DNA from: Alloalcanivorax xenomutans
GTDB lineage: Bacteria; Pseudomonadota; Gammaproteobacteria; Pseudomonadales; Alcanivoracaceae
Length of the DNA: 64,000 nucleotides
Reading direction: 5' to 3'
Assembly (NCBI RefSeq): GCF_900217905.1
Contig: NZ_OBMO01000001.1
Location: 1 to 64,000, forward strand
How positions within the stretch are numbered: the first letter of the stretch is position 1; every line of letters begins with the position of its first letter. Below the pieces are notes generated by a model. That model saw only the letters and a program-made list of their open reading frames with translations. It made no database searches and was not told the DNA's origin. Below, one piece after another: positions 7,713 to 16,036 of the stretch. The position numbers were made by a program, and so were the translations under genes.

Positions 7713-8707
7713 TGGCGTCGATAACGCGCCGGCGTCTGTCCGGTCCAGCGTTTGAAGGCGTGAATGAAGTTGGAGACTTCGGAGAAGCCGAGGCGCGCGC
7801 TGATTTCCTCCTGCCTCAGCCCGCCACCCAAAAGCCATTGTTCCGCCAGCAGCCGACGCACCTCGTCCAGCAATTCCCGATATCGGGTGTCTTCGGCCAG
7901 CAGCCGCCGGCGCAGGGTGCGGCTGGTGACGCCAATCTCGTCGGCCAGTTGCTCCATGGTCGGGAAATGGCCGGGCCTGGCCAGCAGTAGCTCACGAACC
8001 CGTGCCGCCATGCCCACCCGCCGCCGGCGCTGCGCCAGCAATTGCTGGCACTGTTGCTCGCACAAGCGGGCGGTGACCGGGTTGGCCTGCGGCAAGGGCC
8101 GCTCCAGCAAGCCGGCGGCGAAGCCGATCCGGTTCACTGGCTGGTCGAATTCCGGCGCCAGCCCGAACACCGCCTCGAAAGGGGCCGTGGCACGGGCCGG
8201 CAGACGCAATTGCAGACGCGATAGCGGCATCCGGCTGGCAAACAACTCCTGCTGGATCATCATGATGGCGCTGGCATCGCGGGCCAGCAGATAATCGCGC
8301 ACCCCTTCCGGCAGGTCACCGTCATCAATAACAAGCGCGGCCTGTCCGCTCTGTTCTTCCAGCGTCACCCGATTAAAGGCGAACGTCAGATCCAGGTAAC
8401 GCTGCCCCAGCGCCACCGCTTCGCGGAAAGTGCCACTGCTGAGCAGAGCGAATCCCCAAACACCATAACTGCTCAGGTGATAACGCTGGCCCATGGCCAG
8501 CCCCAACTCGGCGCTGTCACCCAGTTCGGCGCACAGATTAGCAACCACCGCCAGCTCCTGCTCCGCTTCGATCTGCACGTCATTGCGCGTCAACCACCGC
8601 GGCTCGATGCCCGACCCGGGCAGCAGACTCGCCACGGGCACACCGTGCTCCGCGGCGAACTCCACCTGCATGCGTACGCTGGTCAAACTCCGGCTGGATG
8701 CGCTCAT
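7700..8707 (-). CDS. AraC family transcriptional regulator
   Basis: A 335-residue regulator: an N-terminal arabinose-binding-like ligand domain of the OruR/ArgR-type group (RWLTRNDVQIEAEQELAVVA, YGVWGFALLSSGTFREA), then a C-terminal double HTH (ADEIGVTSRTLRRRL and SEVSNFIHAFKRWTGQTPARYR). It is divergent from the BVMO-esterase-SDR operon, about 100 bp away, and is the likely activator of it; the inducer cannot be read from sequence. Start ATG 8707 was chosen over an upstream extension of 27 residues that has no ligand-domain similarity and runs toward the BVMO gene. Confidence 0.9.
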   Translation of the reverse strand: MSASSRSLTSVRMQVEFAAEHGVPVASLLPGSGIEPRWLTRNDVQIEAEQELAVVANLCAELGDSAELGLAMGQRYHLSSYGVWGFALLSSGTFREAVALGQRYLDLTFAFNRVTLEEQSGQAALVIDDGDLPEGVRDYLLARDASAIMMIQQELFASRMPLSRLQLRLPARATAPFEAVFGLAPEFDQPVNRIGFAAGLLERPLPQANPVTARLCEQQCQQLLAQRRRRVGMAARVRELLLARPGHFPTMEQLADEIGVTSRTLRRRLLAEDTRYRELLDEVRRLLAEQWLLGGGLRQEEISARLGFSEVSNFIHAFKRWTGQTPARYRRQKKQ

Positions 8708-8808
8708 GGCTGTCCGTTTTCCACAACTTTTTGTCCTAGCATGCCATAAACAGCCTGCCCCCGCCCCGCTACAGTGGATCGATATCAATAAACAAAGTGG
8801 ATACCACC

Positions 8809-10260
8809 ATGGATGCGACTCACCAGGTCATCATTATCGGCGCCGGTTTCGGCGGCCTGGGCATGGCGATTCAACTCAAGACCCAGGGCCAGCACGATCT
8901 GTTGCTGATCGAGAAAGGCGATGATGTGGGCGGCTGCTGGCGTGACAATACCTATCCCGGCGCCGCCTGCGACGTGCCCTCGCATTTGTATTCGTTCTCC
9001 TTCGAGCGCCATTACCCCTGGAGCCGCCGTTTCGCGCCCCAGGCGGAGATCCTGGACTACCTGCGCCATTGCACGGACAAATACGGTATCCGGGAGCATA
9101 TTCGCTTCGGCACCGAAGTCACCGAGGCCCGTTACCTGGACGCCCACGGTCTCTGGCAGCTAACGCTGAGCGATGGGGGGACCGTTACCACACGAGCTCT
9201 AATTACCGCCACCGGACAGCTCAATCAACCGGCCTACCCGCCGCTGTCCGGCATCGAGGACTTCCAGGGTCCGCATTTTCACAGCGCCCGCTGGGACCAC
9301 GACGTGGATCTGACCGGCAAAACCGTGGCGGTGGTGGGCACCGGTGCCAGCGCCATCCAGTTCGTGCCGGAAGTGGCCCGCAAGGCGGGCAGATTGCTGC
9401 TGTTCCAACGCTCGGCGGCCTATGTGCTGGGCAAGCCGGATCGCCGTTACCGCCGCTGGGAACACCGCCTGCTGAAAACACTGCCGATAACCCAGACACT
9501 GGATCGTCTGCGTATCTACGCCGCCAATGAGTCCCGGGTACTGGGTTTTACTTCGTTGCAAAAAGCCATGACGGTGTATCAGAGGCTGTTCCGGCGGCAC
9601 CTGGAAAAACACATCGCCGACCCGTCGTTGCGGGCAAAGCTGATCCCGGATTACCCGATGGGCTGCAAACGTATCCTGATGTCGAACCACTACTATCCGG
9701 CACTGGCCCGGGACAACGTGGAAGTGATCAACCACGGCATTCAGTCGGTGGATCACAGCGGCCTCACCGACAGCACCGGCGCCCATCATCGGGCCGACGC
9801 GATCATTTACGGCACCGGCTTCAGAGCCACCGATTTCCTCACCCCCATGACCATCATCGGGCGCCATGGCCTGACGCTCAATCAGGTCTGGCGGGACGGG
9901 GCCGAAGCGTATCTGGGCATCACCGTGCACGGTTTCCCGAACCTGTTCATGCTCTACGGCCCCAACACCAATCTCGGCCACAACTCCATCATCTACATGC
10001 TGGAAAGCCAGATTCACTATATCCAGCAGGCGCTGGCGCACTTGCCTGCCACTGGCGCGCTGGAAGTGCGCTCACGCACACAGAACGATTTCAACCGGCG
10101 CTTGCAGAAACGCATCCGCGACACGGTTTGGGATAAGGGCTGCGACAGCTGGTACAAAACCGAAAGCGGCAAGAACACCAACAACTGGCCGGGCTTCACC
10201 TTCGATTACCGGCGCCAGACCCGGGTACTGGACCTGAGCGACTATGACTACCCTCACTGA
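8809..10260 (+). CDS. Baeyer-Villiger-type flavin monooxygenase
   Basis: A 483-residue class B flavoprotein monooxygenase that inserts oxygen next to a ketone, giving an ester or lactone. Two dinucleotide folds are seen: GAGFGGLG near the N-terminus for FAD and VVGTGASAIQ in the middle for NADPH. Between them is the BVMO fingerprint FQGPHFHSARWD (FxGxxxHxxxW[P/D]), which separates it from ordinary flavin-containing monooxygenases. A GTG at 8797 would add four residues; ATG 8809 is preferred. The next gene overlaps it by 17 bases, so the esterase is translationally coupled. Confidence 0.93.
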   Translation: MDATHQVIIIGAGFGGLGMAIQLKTQGQHDLLLIEKGDDVGGCWRDNTYPGAACDVPSHLYSFSFERHYPWSRRFAPQAEILDYLRHCTDKYGIREHIRFGTEVTEARYLDAHGLWQLTLSDGGTVTTRALITATGQLNQPAYPPLSGIEDFQGPHFHSARWDHDVDLTGKTVAVVGTGASAIQFVPEVARKAGRLLLFQRSAAYVLGKPDRRYRRWEHRLLKTLPITQTLDRLRIYAANESRVLGFTSLQKAMTVYQRLFRRHLEKHIADPSLRAKLIPDYPMGCKRILMSNHYYPALARDNVEVINHGIQSVDHSGLTDSTGAHHRADAIIYGTGFRATDFLTPMTIIGRHGLTLNQVWRDGAEAYLGITVHGFPNLFMLYGPNTNLGHNSIIYMLESQIHYIQQALAHLPATGALEVRSRTQNDFNRRLQKRIRDTVWDKGCDSWYKTESGKNTNNWPGFTFDYRRQTRVLDLSDYDYPH

Positions 10261-11203
10261 TGCACTGCGGCGACGGCGCCGCCCCGACCAGCGTCTGTTG
10301 GCCGCCACTTTACGCCGTGCCTTGCAGTTGCTGTTCAAACCCGTGGCCCACCCTCGCGTCGGTATTGCCGCGCAGCGACGCTGGCAGGAAGCCCTGGCGC
10401 GCACCAACCCGGGGGCCAGTGGTATGCCCCATCACAACATGGAAGCGGGCGGAGTCCGCTGCCGCGTCTATCAGCCGGAGGGCGCCGACACCACCGTGTT
10501 GTACCTGCACGGCGGCGCCTATATCACGGGGTCGCCATCCACTCATCACGGTCTGACCTCTCATCTGGCCAGACACAGCCAGGCCCGGGTGGTGGTGCCG
10601 GACTATCGGCTGGCTCCGGAACATCCCTGTCCGGCCGCTATCGAGGATGCGGTGGCGGTATACCAGACCTTGCTTGACCAGGGCACCGATACAGCCCGGC
10701 TGGCACTGGCCGGGGATTCCGCCGGCGGCGGGCTGGCGGTGGCGACGCTGCTGGCCTTGAAACAGGCACGCCTGCCGCTGCCGGCGTCGCTGTTCCTGAT
10801 TTCTCCGTGGGTGGATCTGACCCTGACCCGGCTGTTCGATACCGACCGGGACGTAATGTTGAGTCAGGCCTGGCTGGCGGACGCCGCTCGCGCCTATGGC
10901 GGCGATCATCCCGAGCGGCCGCAATGCTCACCGATCAATGGCGATCTGGCCGGACTGCCTCCGGTTCTGATTCAGGCCGGCGCTGACGAAATCCTGCTCA
11001 ACGACAGCCACCGGCTGGCGCGAGCGGTCCGTGATGCCGGCGGCCAGGTCCGCGTTCAGGTGCACCCGCAACGCTGGCATGACTTTCAATTGCACGCCGG
11101 GTTGCTGGCCGACGCCGATCTGGCCCTGCGCGGCGGCGCCGGTTTTCTTCGGCACCATTTCCGGCAATCCGACCACCCGGCAGCGGAGCAGACACGGCCA
11201 TGA
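10244..11203 (+). CDS. Alpha/beta hydrolase (HSL-family esterase)
   Basis: A 319-residue esterase with a complete HSL set: oxyanion motif YLHGGAYITGSP, nucleophile elbow GDSAGGG, acid region AGADEILLND and His in RWHDFQLH. Operon position between the monooxygenase and an SDR suggests that it hydrolyses the ester or lactone made by the upstream enzyme to an alcohol plus acid. It is a close paralogue of the 6636 hydrolase (shared TSHLAR, YRLAPEHPCPAA, HAGLLADADLA), but keeps the Ser. Its start is inside the BVMO gene and its stop overlaps the next ATG by 4 bases. Confidence 0.93.
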   Translation: MTTLTDALRRRRRPDQRLLAATLRRALQLLFKPVAHPRVGIAAQRRWQEALARTNPGASGMPHHNMEAGGVRCRVYQPEGADTTVLYLHGGAYITGSPSTHHGLTSHLARHSQARVVVPDYRLAPEHPCPAAIEDAVAVYQTLLDQGTDTARLALAGDSAGGGLAVATLLALKQARLPLPASLFLISPWVDLTLTRLFDTDRDVMLSQAWLADAARAYGGDHPERPQCSPINGDLAGLPPVLIQAGADEILLNDSHRLARAVRDAGGQVRVQVHPQRWHDFQLHAGLLADADLALRGGAGFLRHHFRQSDHPAAEQTRP

Positions 11204-11973
11204 TCCCGTCCACCACGAAAAGTATCCTGATCACCGGCGCCGCCAGCGGCATCGGCCTGGCCACCGCGCGCCACTTCCATCAACGCGGCTGGCGGGTAGG
11301 CCTGCTGGACGTCAACGAGGCCGCCCTGGCCGGGCTGGCGCGGGACCTGGATAGCGCCTGGTTTCATCCTCTCGACGTCACCGACGCGGAGGCGTGCGCA
11401 CGGGCGGTTTCCGCTTTCGCCGGCGACGGTGTGCTGGACGCGCTGTTCAATTGCGCCGGAATCCTGCGCATGGGGCGTTTCGAAGCGATCAGCGCGGAGC
11501 AGCACAAACGCATCATCGATATCAATGTCACCGGCCTGGTCAACATGAGTCTGGCGGCCCTGCCGGCCCTGCGGCGGGCGGACGCTCCGGTGGTCATCAA
11601 CATGAGTTCCGCGTCGGCGCTTTATGGCGTGCCGCACCTGGCCAGCTATTCGGCCAGCAAGTTCGCCGTGCGCGGCCTCACCGAAGCGCTCAACATCGAA
11701 TGGAAACGACTCGGCATACGAGTGGTGGATGTGATGCCGCCCTTCGTGAAGACACCCATGGTGGAGGATGCCGACTATCAGGCGCCGGTGGTAAGCCGTC
11801 TGGGCGTGAAGCTGAAGGCGGAGGACATCGCCGCCAAGGTCTGGGACGCGGCGGCGCGGGAGGTGCCGGTGCACAACCCGGTGGGGAGTGTATTCAAGAT
11901 GATCAAGCTGCTCGACAAACTGCTGCCCAGTGCCTCGACACGCCTGACCATGACCTTTCTGAGTCGCGAGTAG
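11200..11973 (+). CDS. Short-chain dehydrogenase/reductase
   Basis: A 257-residue classical SDR: cofactor motif TGAASGIG, structural motif NCAG, catalytic Ser in NMSSASALYG and YSASK (Tyr and Lys). ATGA overlap with the esterase makes it the third gene of the operon. In BVMO operons such enzymes oxidise a secondary alcohol to the ketone substrate, or oxidise the alcohol released by the esterase; which one applies here is inference. The Asp at the end of beta-2 (LLDVNE) favours NAD(H). Confidence 0.92.
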   Translation: MIPSTTKSILITGAASGIGLATARHFHQRGWRVGLLDVNEAALAGLARDLDSAWFHPLDVTDAEACARAVSAFAGDGVLDALFNCAGILRMGRFEAISAEQHKRIIDINVTGLVNMSLAALPALRRADAPVVINMSSASALYGVPHLASYSASKFAVRGLTEALNIEWKRLGIRVVDVMPPFVKTPMVEDADYQAPVVSRLGVKLKAEDIAAKVWDAAAREVPVHNPVGSVFKMIKLLDKLLPSASTRLTMTFLSRE

Positions 11974-12038
11974 CGGTTGGCTGGAGTGAAGGAAAGGGCC
12001 GTTTGGAGGCCGAGCCTGCGGGAGACGCGGACTCAAGT

Positions 12039-12458
12039 CTAGCGGTTCGCCGTCCGCACGTCCTGGGAAAGGGGCTCGAAACGGATCTTGACCTTGCGTT
12101 TCCCCCAGCGAAGCGCCGCGCCGCGATCCTCACCCATATAGATATCGATCTTGTTACGCCAGCGGCGGTGCATTTTGTCGCGCACGTACCAGATACCGTC
12201 CAGCCCTTCGATGGAGACCGGAGTACCGTAATCCAGACCGGCATCCAGCAGATCACGGGACACGGCGATAACCTTCATGCCCGGTTCCAGTTGATCGCCC
12301 CAGGCAGCCAGGCTGTGATCCTCTCCCGCGCCCTGCCCCGGCAACGAATTGTAGGCTGTGGCGGTAACGGTGCGGCGCTCGGAGAAGGTGGCCTCACCGT
12401 GTACCGGTATGCTGGCGGCGGCCAGCAGCAACGCCAGCACCCTTATGACGGCTCTCAT
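12039..12458 (-). CDS. 3D-domain exported protein
   Basis: A 139-residue secreted protein with a signal peptide (MRAVIRVLALLLAAASIPVHG) and one 3D domain, the double-psi beta-barrel related to RlpA and MltA, named for its conserved Asp residues. The blocks VTATAYNS, LAAWGDQLEPGMKVIAVSRDL and DKMHRRWRNKIDIYMGED fit it. A peptidoglycan-related role is likely but not shown. Start ATG 12458 follows a GAGGGC Shine-Dalgarno. It converges with the SDR operon. Confidence 0.85.
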   Translation of the reverse strand: MRAVIRVLALLLAAASIPVHGEATFSERRTVTATAYNSLPGQGAGEDHSLAAWGDQLEPGMKVIAVSRDLLDAGLDYGTPVSIEGLDGIWYVRDKMHRRWRNKIDIYMGEDRGAALRWGKRKVKIRFEPLSQDVRTANR

Positions 12459-12476
12459 CGGCGCCCTCGGACTCAA

Positions 12477-12784
12477 GTCGGATGATTTGGCGGCCGATTA
12501 TACCTTAACAAGGCGGCGAAGCGGGCCATGCAACAATCTGCGTTCTACCCGCAACGCCCGATCCGGCGGCGCGACAGCCATAATCCGGCCGGCGCGTGCT
12601 ACTTATCATGGCGACGGTTACCAAACTCCAACGAACCGCAAATGTCCCCGGCGGTCCCAATTTGTAAGTCTCGAAGCCTGCTCGAGGTCGCCGGGCAGAG
12701 CGCCCTGGCACAGGGCATCGGCGAGCCCGCCGTCTTCGAGCCCGCCGTCTTCGAGCACAGCGTCTTCGAGCACAGGGAGGAGCA
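12477..12784. other. Intergenic stretch with a 15-bp tandem repeat
   Basis: 308 bases between the 3D-domain gene and the second SDR. No gene is supported: an 86-codon frame (12528-12788) has basic, low-complexity composition and ends in the repeat. The notable content is the repeat listed at 12719; the rest shows no motif I recognise. Confidence 0.5.
12719..12778 (+). repeat. Four 15-bp tandem repeats ending in the SDR ribosome-binding site
   Basis: Units at 12719-12733, 12734-12748, 12749-12763 and 12764-12778 follow CTTCGAGC(C/A)C(G/A)(C/G)(C/G)GT with the first unit diverged at its start. The last unit merges into AGGGAGGAG just before ATG 12785, so the array forms the leader next to the ribosome-binding site. 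Confidence 0.8.
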
Positions 12785-13648
12785 ATGAAGAAAACCGTAC
12801 TCATTACCGGGGGGAATTCCGGGCTGGGATTGCACAGCGCCGAACAAATGGCCGCGCGCGGCGCCGAGGTGCTGATCGGCTGCCGGGACCGGACCCGCGG
12901 CCAGGCCGCCGTCGCGCACATCAAGAATCACCACCCGCAGGCGCGCGTGCGGCTGTTCGCGCTGGATCTGAGTGATCTTGCTCAAGTCCGCAGCGCCGCC
13001 CGGAGGCTGCGGGACGAAATCGGCGAGTTGGATGTACTGATCAACAATGCCGGAACGGTCCCCACCCGGCAGCAGTTCACCGCCGACGGCTATGAAATGC
13101 AGTTCGGCGTCAATTACCTCGCCCCGGTGTTGTTCACTCATTTGCTGCTGCCCCTGCTGCGGCAGGCCCCATCCGCCCGTATCCTGCATGTGGCCTCCGT
13201 GGCGCACTGGCTCGGGCGCATCAATTCCCGTACCTGGCGGGGCCGCTTCCCGTATCTGGTGATGGACGCCTACGGCCAGTCGAAGCTGGGCAACATCCTG
13301 TTCAGCAATGTGCTGGCCCAACGGTTGGCGCGTGAGGGCATCACCAGCAATGCCCTGCATCCCGGCGGGGTCGACACCGGCATCTTCCGCCATGTGCCCG
13401 GCCCGCTGCGGACGCTGATCCGACCCACTCTGATCACACCGGAAAAGGCGGCCCTGCTACCGGTTTCCATGGCTCTGGACGAGGACTTCGTCGGCGTTAC
13501 CGGCGGCTATTTTGACGCCCGCGGGCGTGCTCGCCGCTCCCCCAGCGCACGCAACGGCGCGCTGGCGGCACGGCTCTACGAAGAGACCACGGCGTTATTG
13601 GAACTGACGCCACTGACAGCGGCTCAACCGGCGCGCGTGCCCGGCTGA
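12785..13648 (+). CDS. Short-chain dehydrogenase (retinol-dehydrogenase-like)
   Basis: A 287-residue SDR of the RDH/WW-oxidoreductase-like group, expected to act on hydrophobic alcohols or aldehydes. Motifs: TGGNSGLG, LDLSDL, INNAG, catalytic Ser in HVASVAH and YGQSKLGN. The Arg in GCRDRTRG after beta-2 suggests NADP(H). Start has a strong GGGAGGAG. Its last 25 bases overlap the convergent acpH gene. Confidence 0.9.
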   Translation: MKKTVLITGGNSGLGLHSAEQMAARGAEVLIGCRDRTRGQAAVAHIKNHHPQARVRLFALDLSDLAQVRSAARRLRDEIGELDVLINNAGTVPTRQQFTADGYEMQFGVNYLAPVLFTHLLLPLLRQAPSARILHVASVAHWLGRINSRTWRGRFPYLVMDAYGQSKLGNILFSNVLAQRLAREGITSNALHPGGVDTGIFRHVPGPLRTLIRPTLITPEKAALLPVSMALDEDFVGVTGGYFDARGRARRSPSARNGALAARLYEETTALLELTPLTAAQPARVPG

Positions 13649-14235
13649 ACCGGGCGCTCCAGGGCGGCGTCCGCCACATGGGCACGCAATTCGGGATAGA
13701 AACTCAGAAAGGTGTCTTCCAGCGCCCCATAGTGGGCGCGAATATCCTCGATGCTGCCGGCAAAGGCATTGGCGAAGCGTAGTCGCCCGGCGATACGGTC
13801 CAACGCCACGCCTACCGTGTCCAGATCGGCGTAATGCCCGAACCAGTCGTGGCTCACCAGGCGCCGGGTGGTCTCGCGCATGGGCCCGGGCATCAACGGC
13901 TGACCGTATTGCAGATGGCGATAATCGGCACGGATCACTTGCGCCAGATCCTCATCATGGAAGCGGGACCAGTGGCGAATGAGAAAATGGTCGAACAAAA
14001 CATCCAGCGCCACGCCCGAAAAGCGCCGCCGCTGCGGCGAGAAAAGCTGGCGCGCGGCACGCACCCGCGGATGATGATCGGTAAAGCGGTCCACCAGACG
14101 GTGATTACGCAAGCCCGCCCGAACCGGCTCCGATAGCGCCTCCTCCCGGATCCCACGCATAAAATCCCCCATCAGGTTGCCGACCTTGGAGGTCACCGTG
14201 GGCTGAGCCAGTACCAAATGAGCAAAATAATTCAT
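13624..14235 (-). CDS. acpH: Acyl carrier protein phosphodiesterase
   Basis: A 203-residue member of the AcpH (DUF479) family, which removes the 4'-phosphopantetheine arm from holo-ACP. MNYFAHLVLAQPT, VGNLMGDFMRG, RFTDHHP and DVLFDHFLIRHW are the family blocks; the HD-like His/Asp pairs supply the metal site. ATG 14235 gives the standard N-terminus; an 18-residue upstream extension is not conserved in type. It is divergent from degV across an AT-rich 200-bp region. Confidence 0.92.
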   Translation of the reverse strand: MNYFAHLVLAQPTVTSKVGNLMGDFMRGIREEALSEPVRAGLRNHRLVDRFTDHHPRVRAARQLFSPQRRRFSGVALDVLFDHFLIRHWSRFHDEDLAQVIRADYRHLQYGQPLMPGPMRETTRRLVSHDWFGHYADLDTVGVALDRIAGRLRFANAFAGSIEDIRAHYGALEDTFLSFYPELRAHVADAALERPVQPGTRAG

Positions 14236-14435
14236 TGTTTTATTGCGACGCGGAAGCGCCATCCACTTTTGTCTTATTGTAAAAATCATTGATTAATACA
14301 ATAAGATGAGACATATATAACCATAAAAGATTAGAACGCGGATCAGCGCGAACCTTAAAACCCGTCGCTTTTGCGATTTCATGCCCGCCCGGTGCCGGAT
14401 TCGGCGCTGCTTGGGCATTATTGGCGAGGATACCC

Positions 14436-15377
14436 ATGAAAACTGGCCTGGTGGTGGATTCCGGTTGCGACTTGCCCTCTGACTTTATCAAAGAAAACGG
14501 CATCCTGGTGCTGCCGGCGTCGATCCGCATCGGCGACGAGATCATCGCCGATGACCGTTCTCCCCAACGTACCCGCTCCTTTTACGACCGCCAGCTACTG
14601 GACAAAGTCCATGACGCGCAGTCCCTGCCCGCCACCGTGGCGCAAATCAAACAGCTTTTTCTCGAACAGGTGGTAACCCACTGCGACTACGCCCTGGTGG
14701 AAACCGTACTGCAAAGCCGCAGCCCGATCTTCCACAACGCCACCGAAGCGGCCCACGGCATCCTGTCCGAGTACCGGGCGGTGCGTGACCGGGCCGGCCT
14801 GCAGGGTCCGTTCGCGGTGCGGGTGATCGACAGCCAGACCCTGTTCGCCGGTCAGGGCGCGCTGGCGGCGGAAACCGTGCGGCTGATGGCCACCGGCATT
14901 CGCGGCGCCGAATTGCGCGCCCGGGTCAGCGCCCTGGCCGGCAAAGCCACCGGCTACGCGGTGGTGCCCGATCTCTACTATCTGCGGCAGAGAGCCCGCA
15001 AAAAAGGCGACAACAGCGTCGGGCTGGTGGGCGCGCTATTGGGCTCGGCCCTGGATATCAAACCGATTCTTTGCGCGCGCGGCGGCGAGACTTTCCCGGT
15101 GGCCAAGATTCGCGGCTTCGCCCAAGGCGTGGCGCGCTTGTTTGAACACGGCACGCGCTGTATCGAAAAGGGGCTGTTGTCACCGGTACTGTGCGTGAGC
15201 TACGCCGGCGATCCCCAGGCGGTGTATCAAATGCCGGGCTTCGAGGCGCTGAAAAGCTGCGCCGACCGCCATCAGGTCAGGCTGCTGGTCAGCAGTATGG
15301 GGCTCACCGGCAGCGTCAATATAGGCCCCGGCGCCCTCAGTATCGGTCTGCTGACCGAACAGCAGGATTTCCGCTAG
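14436..15377 (+). CDS. DegV family fatty-acid-binding protein
   Basis: 313 residues. VVDSGCDLPSDFI is the DegV N-terminal signature (family DSxxDLP), and the C-terminal SSMGLTGSVNIGPGALSIG matches the family ending. Members such as FakB bind a fatty acid for kinase FakA in Firmicutes; in gammaproteobacteria the partner is usually unknown and no FakA-like gene is in the window. Start ATG 14436 has GAGGAT upstream and fits the domain start better than the in-frame ATG at 14421. Confidence 0.88.
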   Translation: MKTGLVVDSGCDLPSDFIKENGILVLPASIRIGDEIIADDRSPQRTRSFYDRQLLDKVHDAQSLPATVAQIKQLFLEQVVTHCDYALVETVLQSRSPIFHNATEAAHGILSEYRAVRDRAGLQGPFAVRVIDSQTLFAGQGALAAETVRLMATGIRGAELRARVSALAGKATGYAVVPDLYYLRQRARKKGDNSVGLVGALLGSALDIKPILCARGGETFPVAKIRGFAQGVARLFEHGTRCIEKGLLSPVLCVSYAGDPQAVYQMPGFEALKSCADRHQVRLLVSSMGLTGSVNIGPGALSIGLLTEQQDFR

Positions 15378-15384
15378 CTCTCCA

Positions 15385-15987
15385 CTAATCGGGGCCAGGT
15401 ACGTCCAGCAGAAAATCCAGATTCCGCCGCACCGCCGGCCATTCCAGATTGATGATGGAGAACACCACGGTATCGCGGTATAGGCCATCCTCACCCACCT
15501 GATGATTGCGCAGCACGCCATCCTGCTTGGCGCCGAGGCGCGCGATCGCTGTCCTGGAGGCGCGGTTGTGCCAATGGGTGCGAAACTCCACCGCGATGGC
15601 GTCCAGCGCTTCGAAAGCATGGCCCAGCAGCAGCCGCTTGCATTCCGTGTTCAGGCCACTGCGCTGGAAGCGGCGGGCATACCAGGTATAGCCCACCTCC
15701 AGCCGATGGTTGTCCTCGTCCACATGGCAAAAACGGGTGGAACCGATCACCTTGCCGCTGTCGCGATGGCGCACCGCGAACGGCATTTCACCGTGCTGAT
15801 CACGACGCGCGAGGGCAGCGCTCACGTACTCCGCCACCGCGTCCGGCGCTGGCACGAAGGTGTACCAGAGCCGCCACAGCTCACCGTCCCGGGTCGCCTC
15901 GGTCAGATCGTCCACGTGCGCGTCCCGCAACGGCTCCAGCACCACTTGCCTGCCTTCCAGCGTGACCGGCTCTATCCATCGACTCAT
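15385..15987 (-). CDS. GNAT family N-acetyltransferase (RimJ/RimL-like)
   Basis: A 200-residue GNAT acetyltransferase of the RimJ/RimL type: VTLEGRQVVLEPLRDAHVDDL at the start, VIGSTRFCHV and VGYTWYARRFQRSGLNTECK around the acetyl-CoA site, and the late ASRTAIARLGAKQDGVLR. Substrate unknown. It converges on degV with only 7 bases between stop codons. Confidence 0.88.
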   Translation of the reverse strand: MSRWIEPVTLEGRQVVLEPLRDAHVDDLTEATRDGELWRLWYTFVPAPDAVAEYVSAALARRDQHGEMPFAVRHRDSGKVIGSTRFCHVDEDNHRLEVGYTWYARRFQRSGLNTECKRLLLGHAFEALDAIAVEFRTHWHNRASRTAIARLGAKQDGVLRNHQVGEDGLYRDTVVFSIINLEWPAVRRNLDFLLDVPGPD

Positions 15988-16036
15988 GGTCGCCTATCCT
16001 TTTTTCTGGGCATGGCCCCCGAGGATAGCCAATCCG

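Noticed and set aside
12528-12788. 86-codon frame ending in an ATGA overlap with the SDR
   Set aside because: Its C-terminal EPAVF repeats are only the translated 15-bp array; the rest is basic low-complexity and no start signal is seen.
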